Shown here: piece after piece, positions 61,281 to 64,000 of the stretch
How positions within the stretch are numbered: position 1 is the first letter of the stretch
How the letters are laid out: every line of letters starts with the position of its first letter
NCBI GenBank assembly: GCA_945273735.1
Contig: CALYPJ010000003.1
Coordinates: 1-64,000, forward strand
Length of the DNA stretch: 64,000 nucleotides
Origin: an uncultured Lactobacillaceae bacterium
GTDB lineage: Bacteria > Bacillota > Bacilli > Lactobacillales > Lactobacillaceae
Direction of reading: 5' to 3'
The notes under the pieces: generated by a model
The model's input: the letters and a program-made list of their open reading frames with translations, nothing else
What the model was told of the DNA's origin: nothing
The model's database searches: none
Made by a program: the position numbers and the translations under genes

Positions 61281-61307
61281 CCCACTTAGAAATAAGTGGG
61301 TTTTTTT
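61281..61307 (+). terminator. Attenuator terminator 2
   Basis: cccacttagaaataagtgggttttttt. Confidence 0.9.
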
Positions 61308-61342
61308 AATGAAATTATTTTATAACATTTGGAGGAAATAAT

Positions 61343-62311
61343 ATGAAATTTAAAAAATTAATTACAGGAATTAGTTTGTTGGGGTTATTAATGATGGGAG
61401 GTTGTAGTGCTAAAAAAACTAGTAACGAATCTCAAGTAAAACATATTGGTGTTCTTCAAGTTGTCCAACATCCCTCACTGGATAAAGCTTACCGAGGTTT
61501 TAAAAAGGGACTTAAAAAAAGTGGTTATGTTGAAGGGAAAAACTTAAAAATAGATTATCAAAACGCACAAAATAGCCAAGATAATTTAAAAAGTATGAGT
61601 GAAAAATTAGTCAATGATAAGCCAGATTTAATTTTGGGAATTGCTACTCCGGCTGCACAAAGTGTAGCTAATGCTACTCAAAATATTCCGATTGTTGTCA
61701 CAGCAGTAACAGACCTAAAAGCAGCAAAATTGGTTGATTCTAATGAAAAACCTGGTCGTAATGTTACTGGTAATACTGATATGGCTTCAATTAAACAACA
61801 AATTGAATTACTTTTATCAATTGTTCCAAAAGCTAAAAAAATTGGGATTATGTATAATGCAGGAGAAGTTAATTCGAAGGTTCAGGCAGATTTAGCTATT
61901 AAGGAATTGAAAAAAGCTGGTATTACACCGGTGATTAAAACAGCTAATACAACTAATGACGTTCAGCAAGTTACTGAAGCGTTAGCGGGGAAAGTTCAAG
62001 GCATTTTTCTCCCAACGGATAATACTTTTGACTCTGCCGCTTCAGTCGTCGGTAAAGTGGTTAAAGAAAAGAAGATTCCTTTAGTTGCGGGATCAGTAGA
62101 TCAAGTTAAGGTCGGTGGTTTAGCTTCAATTGGGGTAGACTTTGAATTACTTGGTGAAGAAAGTGGAGAGATGGCGGCAAAGATTTTATCTGGTAAAGCT
62201 AAACCAGCAAATATGCCAGTTCAAAAGCCACATAAAGTTAAGTTAGTAGTCAATAAAGATATGGCAAAAGCCTTAGGCATTGACCCAAATTCTATTAAAG
62301 CACCTAAATAA
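61343..62311 (+). CDS. ABC transporter substrate-binding lipoprotein (TrpX-like, ABC_sub_bind family), copy 1
   Basis: Lipobox LLMMGGCSAKK; HIGVLQVVQHPSLDKAYRGFKKGLKKSGYVEGKNLKIDYQNAQ. Confidence 0.93.
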   Translation: MKFKKLITGISLLGLLMMGGCSAKKTSNESQVKHIGVLQVVQHPSLDKAYRGFKKGLKKSGYVEGKNLKIDYQNAQNSQDNLKSMSEKLVNDKPDLILGIATPAAQSVANATQNIPIVVTAVTDLKAAKLVDSNEKPGRNVTGNTDMASIKQQIELLLSIVPKAKKIGIMYNAGEVNSKVQADLAIKELKKAGITPVIKTANTTNDVQQVTEALAGKVQGIFLPTDNTFDSAASVVGKVVKEKKIPLVAGSVDQVKVGGLASIGVDFELLGEESGEMAAKILSGKAKPANMPVQKPHKVKLVVNKDMAKALGIDPNSIKAPK

Positions 62312-62434
62312 ACAAATTCGGCTAGAGTTTGGTTAAAGGAGATTAGTATCAGTTAATAAATTTTTTAAGCAGTTACTTGAATGTGAAATTAAATAAGTTG
62401 AAATGTAACTGAAAATTATTTTATGTTATTATTC

Positions 62435-62730
62435 TTGACTTTGCTTTTTTGATATTTTATAATTTTTACATAAAAGTTGGAGGTAGTTTTTAATGCTTAA
62501 GAGTTTAAAGATAGTCTTACAACTGAATAATCGTTTTTACTTTAGCTATTTTAGATAATGTTTGAATTCATCTAGATGAATTCAAACGAAACTCTGGTTT
62601 GAATTTATCTATGATGGCTAAAGAATTTTAGATTACGATTGGCCACATAGTTTCTAAGTGGCTAATCGCAATTAATCATTTACAATAATTAATCTTGAGA
62701 TACTCACTTAGAAATAGGTGGGTGTCTTTT
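62435..62730 (+). promoter_or_regulatory. Attenuator leader 3 (paralogue of leader 2)
   Basis: TTGACT-N17-TATAAT; same segment order; terminator ACTCACTTAgaaaTAGGTGGGT plus T tract. Confidence 0.8.
62493..62558 (+). CDS. Leader peptide MLKSLKIVLQLNNRFYFSYFR
   Basis: 21-codon ORF with SD ggagg; aromatic cluster; paralogous to 61072-61137. Confidence 0.75.
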   Translation: MLKSLKIVLQLNNRFYFSYFR

Positions 62731-62768
62731 TTTATATCATTTAGTACAAAAATGAAAGGATTAAGGAA

Positions 62769-63737
62769 ATGAAAATAAAAAGGTTAATTGCAGGAATTAG
62801 TTTAGTTAGTTTATTAATGGCAGGAGGATGTAGTAGTAAAAAAACTAGCAAGGAAACTCAAGTAAAGCATGTTGGTGTTCTTCAAGTCGTCCAACATCCA
62901 TCGTTAGATAAAGCTTATAAAGGATTTAAAAAAGGACTTAAAGATGGTGGTTATACTGAAGGAAAAAATTTAAAAATAGATTATCAAAACGCGCAAAACA
63001 GTCAAGACAATTTAAAAAGTATGAGTGAAAAATTAGTCAATGATAAATCAGATTTGCTTTTGGGAATTGCTACTCCGGCAGCTCAGAGTTTGGCTAATTC
63101 TACTAAAGATATTCCAATTGTAGTAACAGCAGTAACTGATTTAAAAGCGGCTAAATTGGTTAAATCAAATGATAATCCTGGTGGAAATATTACTGGAACT
63201 ACAGATATGGTTTCAATTGATCAACAAATTGCACTTCTTTTATCTATTGTGCCTAACGCTAAATCAATTGGAATAATGTATAACGCCGGAGAAGCTAATT
63301 CTAAGATCCAAGCCGATTTTGCGATTACAGCTTTGAAAAAAGCTGGAGTTAAAGCAGTAGTTAAAACCGCAAATACTACTAATGATGTTCAGCAAGTTAC
63401 TGAAACATTAGCTAGATCAACGCAAGGAATATATGTACCTACTGATAATACCTTCGCTTCTGCATCTGCAATAGTTGGTAAAGTAGTTAAGGAAAAGAAA
63501 ATCCCTCTAGTTGCAGGTTCAACTGATCAAATTAAAAATGGCGGACTAGCTACCATAGGTATTGATTACGAATCTTTGGGAAAACAAACTGGAAAAATGG
63601 CGGCAAAGATTTTATCTGGTAAAGCTAAACCAAAAGAAATGGCAGTTCAAAAAGCTGATAACTTAAAACTAGTAGTTAATAAAGAAATGGCTAAAGCTAT
63701 AGGGATTGATCCAAGTACAATTAAGGAACCTAAATAA
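62769..63737 (+). CDS. ABC transporter substrate-binding lipoprotein (TrpX-like), copy 2
   Basis: Lipobox LLMAGGCSSKK; near-identical HVGVLQVVQHPSLDKAYKGFKKGLKDGGYTEGKNLKIDYQNAQNSQDNLKSMSEKLVNDK. Confidence 0.93.
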   Translation: MKIKRLIAGISLVSLLMAGGCSSKKTSKETQVKHVGVLQVVQHPSLDKAYKGFKKGLKDGGYTEGKNLKIDYQNAQNSQDNLKSMSEKLVNDKSDLLLGIATPAAQSLANSTKDIPIVVTAVTDLKAAKLVKSNDNPGGNITGTTDMVSIDQQIALLLSIVPNAKSIGIMYNAGEANSKIQADFAITALKKAGVKAVVKTANTTNDVQQVTETLARSTQGIYVPTDNTFASASAIVGKVVKEKKIPLVAGSTDQIKNGGLATIGIDYESLGKQTGKMAAKILSGKAKPKEMAVQKADNLKLVVNKEMAKAIGIDPSTIKEPK

Positions 63738-63767
63738 ATTTAAAGGAAGGTAGTTTAAAAACATATT

Positions 63768-64000
63768 ATGATAAATACTTTTTGGGAATTATTTCTTTCT
63801 GCTACTTCACAGGGACTTCTTTGGTCATTGATGGCAATTGGTGTTTATTTAACTTTTAGAATTTTAGATTTAGCTGATATGACTGCTGAGGGTAGTTTTC
63901 CATTAGGCGGAGCTATTGCAACCATGTGTTTAATTAAAGGAATTAATCCAATATTGGCAACATTGGCGGCTTTTGTTGGTGGTTTGATTGCGGGTTTTGT
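63768..64000 (+). CDS. ABC transporter permease (TrpY-like), truncated by the window end
   Basis: MINTFWELFLSATSQGLLWSLMAIGVYLTFRILDLADMTAEGSFPLGGAIATM, open to the window end. Confidence 0.88.
   Translation, partial: MINTFWELFLSATSQGLLWSLMAIGVYLTFRILDLADMTAEGSFPLGGAIATMCLIKGINPILATLAAFVGGLIAGF

Larger units (their letters stand above)
61013..61307 (+). promoter_or_regulatory. Attenuator leader 2 (TTGACT-N17-TATAAT promoter, leader peptide, nested hairpins, terminator)
   Basis: GTTTGAATTCATC/GATGAATTCAAAC/GTTTGAATTTGTC; TTTCTAAGTGG/CCACTTAGAAA; terminator CCCACTTAgaaaTAAGTGGGTTTTTTT. Confidence 0.8.

Noticed and set aside
1-64000. CRISPR arrays, tRNA/rRNA genes, IS elements or prophage
   Set aside because: No regularly spaced direct repeats, no tRNA/rRNA signature and no intact transposase, integrase or phage gene recognised by reading.

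Overview
A ~64 kb AT-rich segment that looks like a Lactobacillaceae chromosome (taxon is inference). It is dense in carbohydrate and amino-acid accessory loci: lepA; a BceAB-type ABC pair; a citrate lyase cluster (citI-like regulator, AEC permease, citCDEF, citXG); a LevR-type sigma-54 activator followed by a mannose-family PTS operon that also carries the RuMP enzymes hxlA/hxlB; two deoC loci; a copper operon (two cupredoxin-like proteins plus copA) with CopY-type boxes; a D-2-hydroxyacid dehydrogenase; deoC-deoB-pdp; a fructosamine-type deglycase/PTS operon; a large secreted PL8 polysaccharide lyase; a beta-glucoside PTS/GH1 pair; galK/galT; alsS/alsD; and tandem TrpX-like ABC substrate-binding proteins. 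The strongest candidate for an undescribed system is a set of three attenuator-type leaders (about 27793-28044, 61013-61307, 62435-62730). Each has a sigma-70-like promoter, a short Tyr/Phe-rich leader ORF containing the motif QLNN, mutually exclusive hairpins and a terminator. One precedes a D-2-hydroxyacid dehydrogenase and two precede ABC substrate-binding proteins. This suggests ribosome-mediated attenuation responding to aromatic amino acids. Several decayed genes not in the ORF track were also read from the sequence: an OPA-family transporter stub, a fructose PTS EIIBC, an RpiR regulator, a WxL surface protein and an alpha/beta hydrolase. All calls come from manual reading; no database search or folding program was run.
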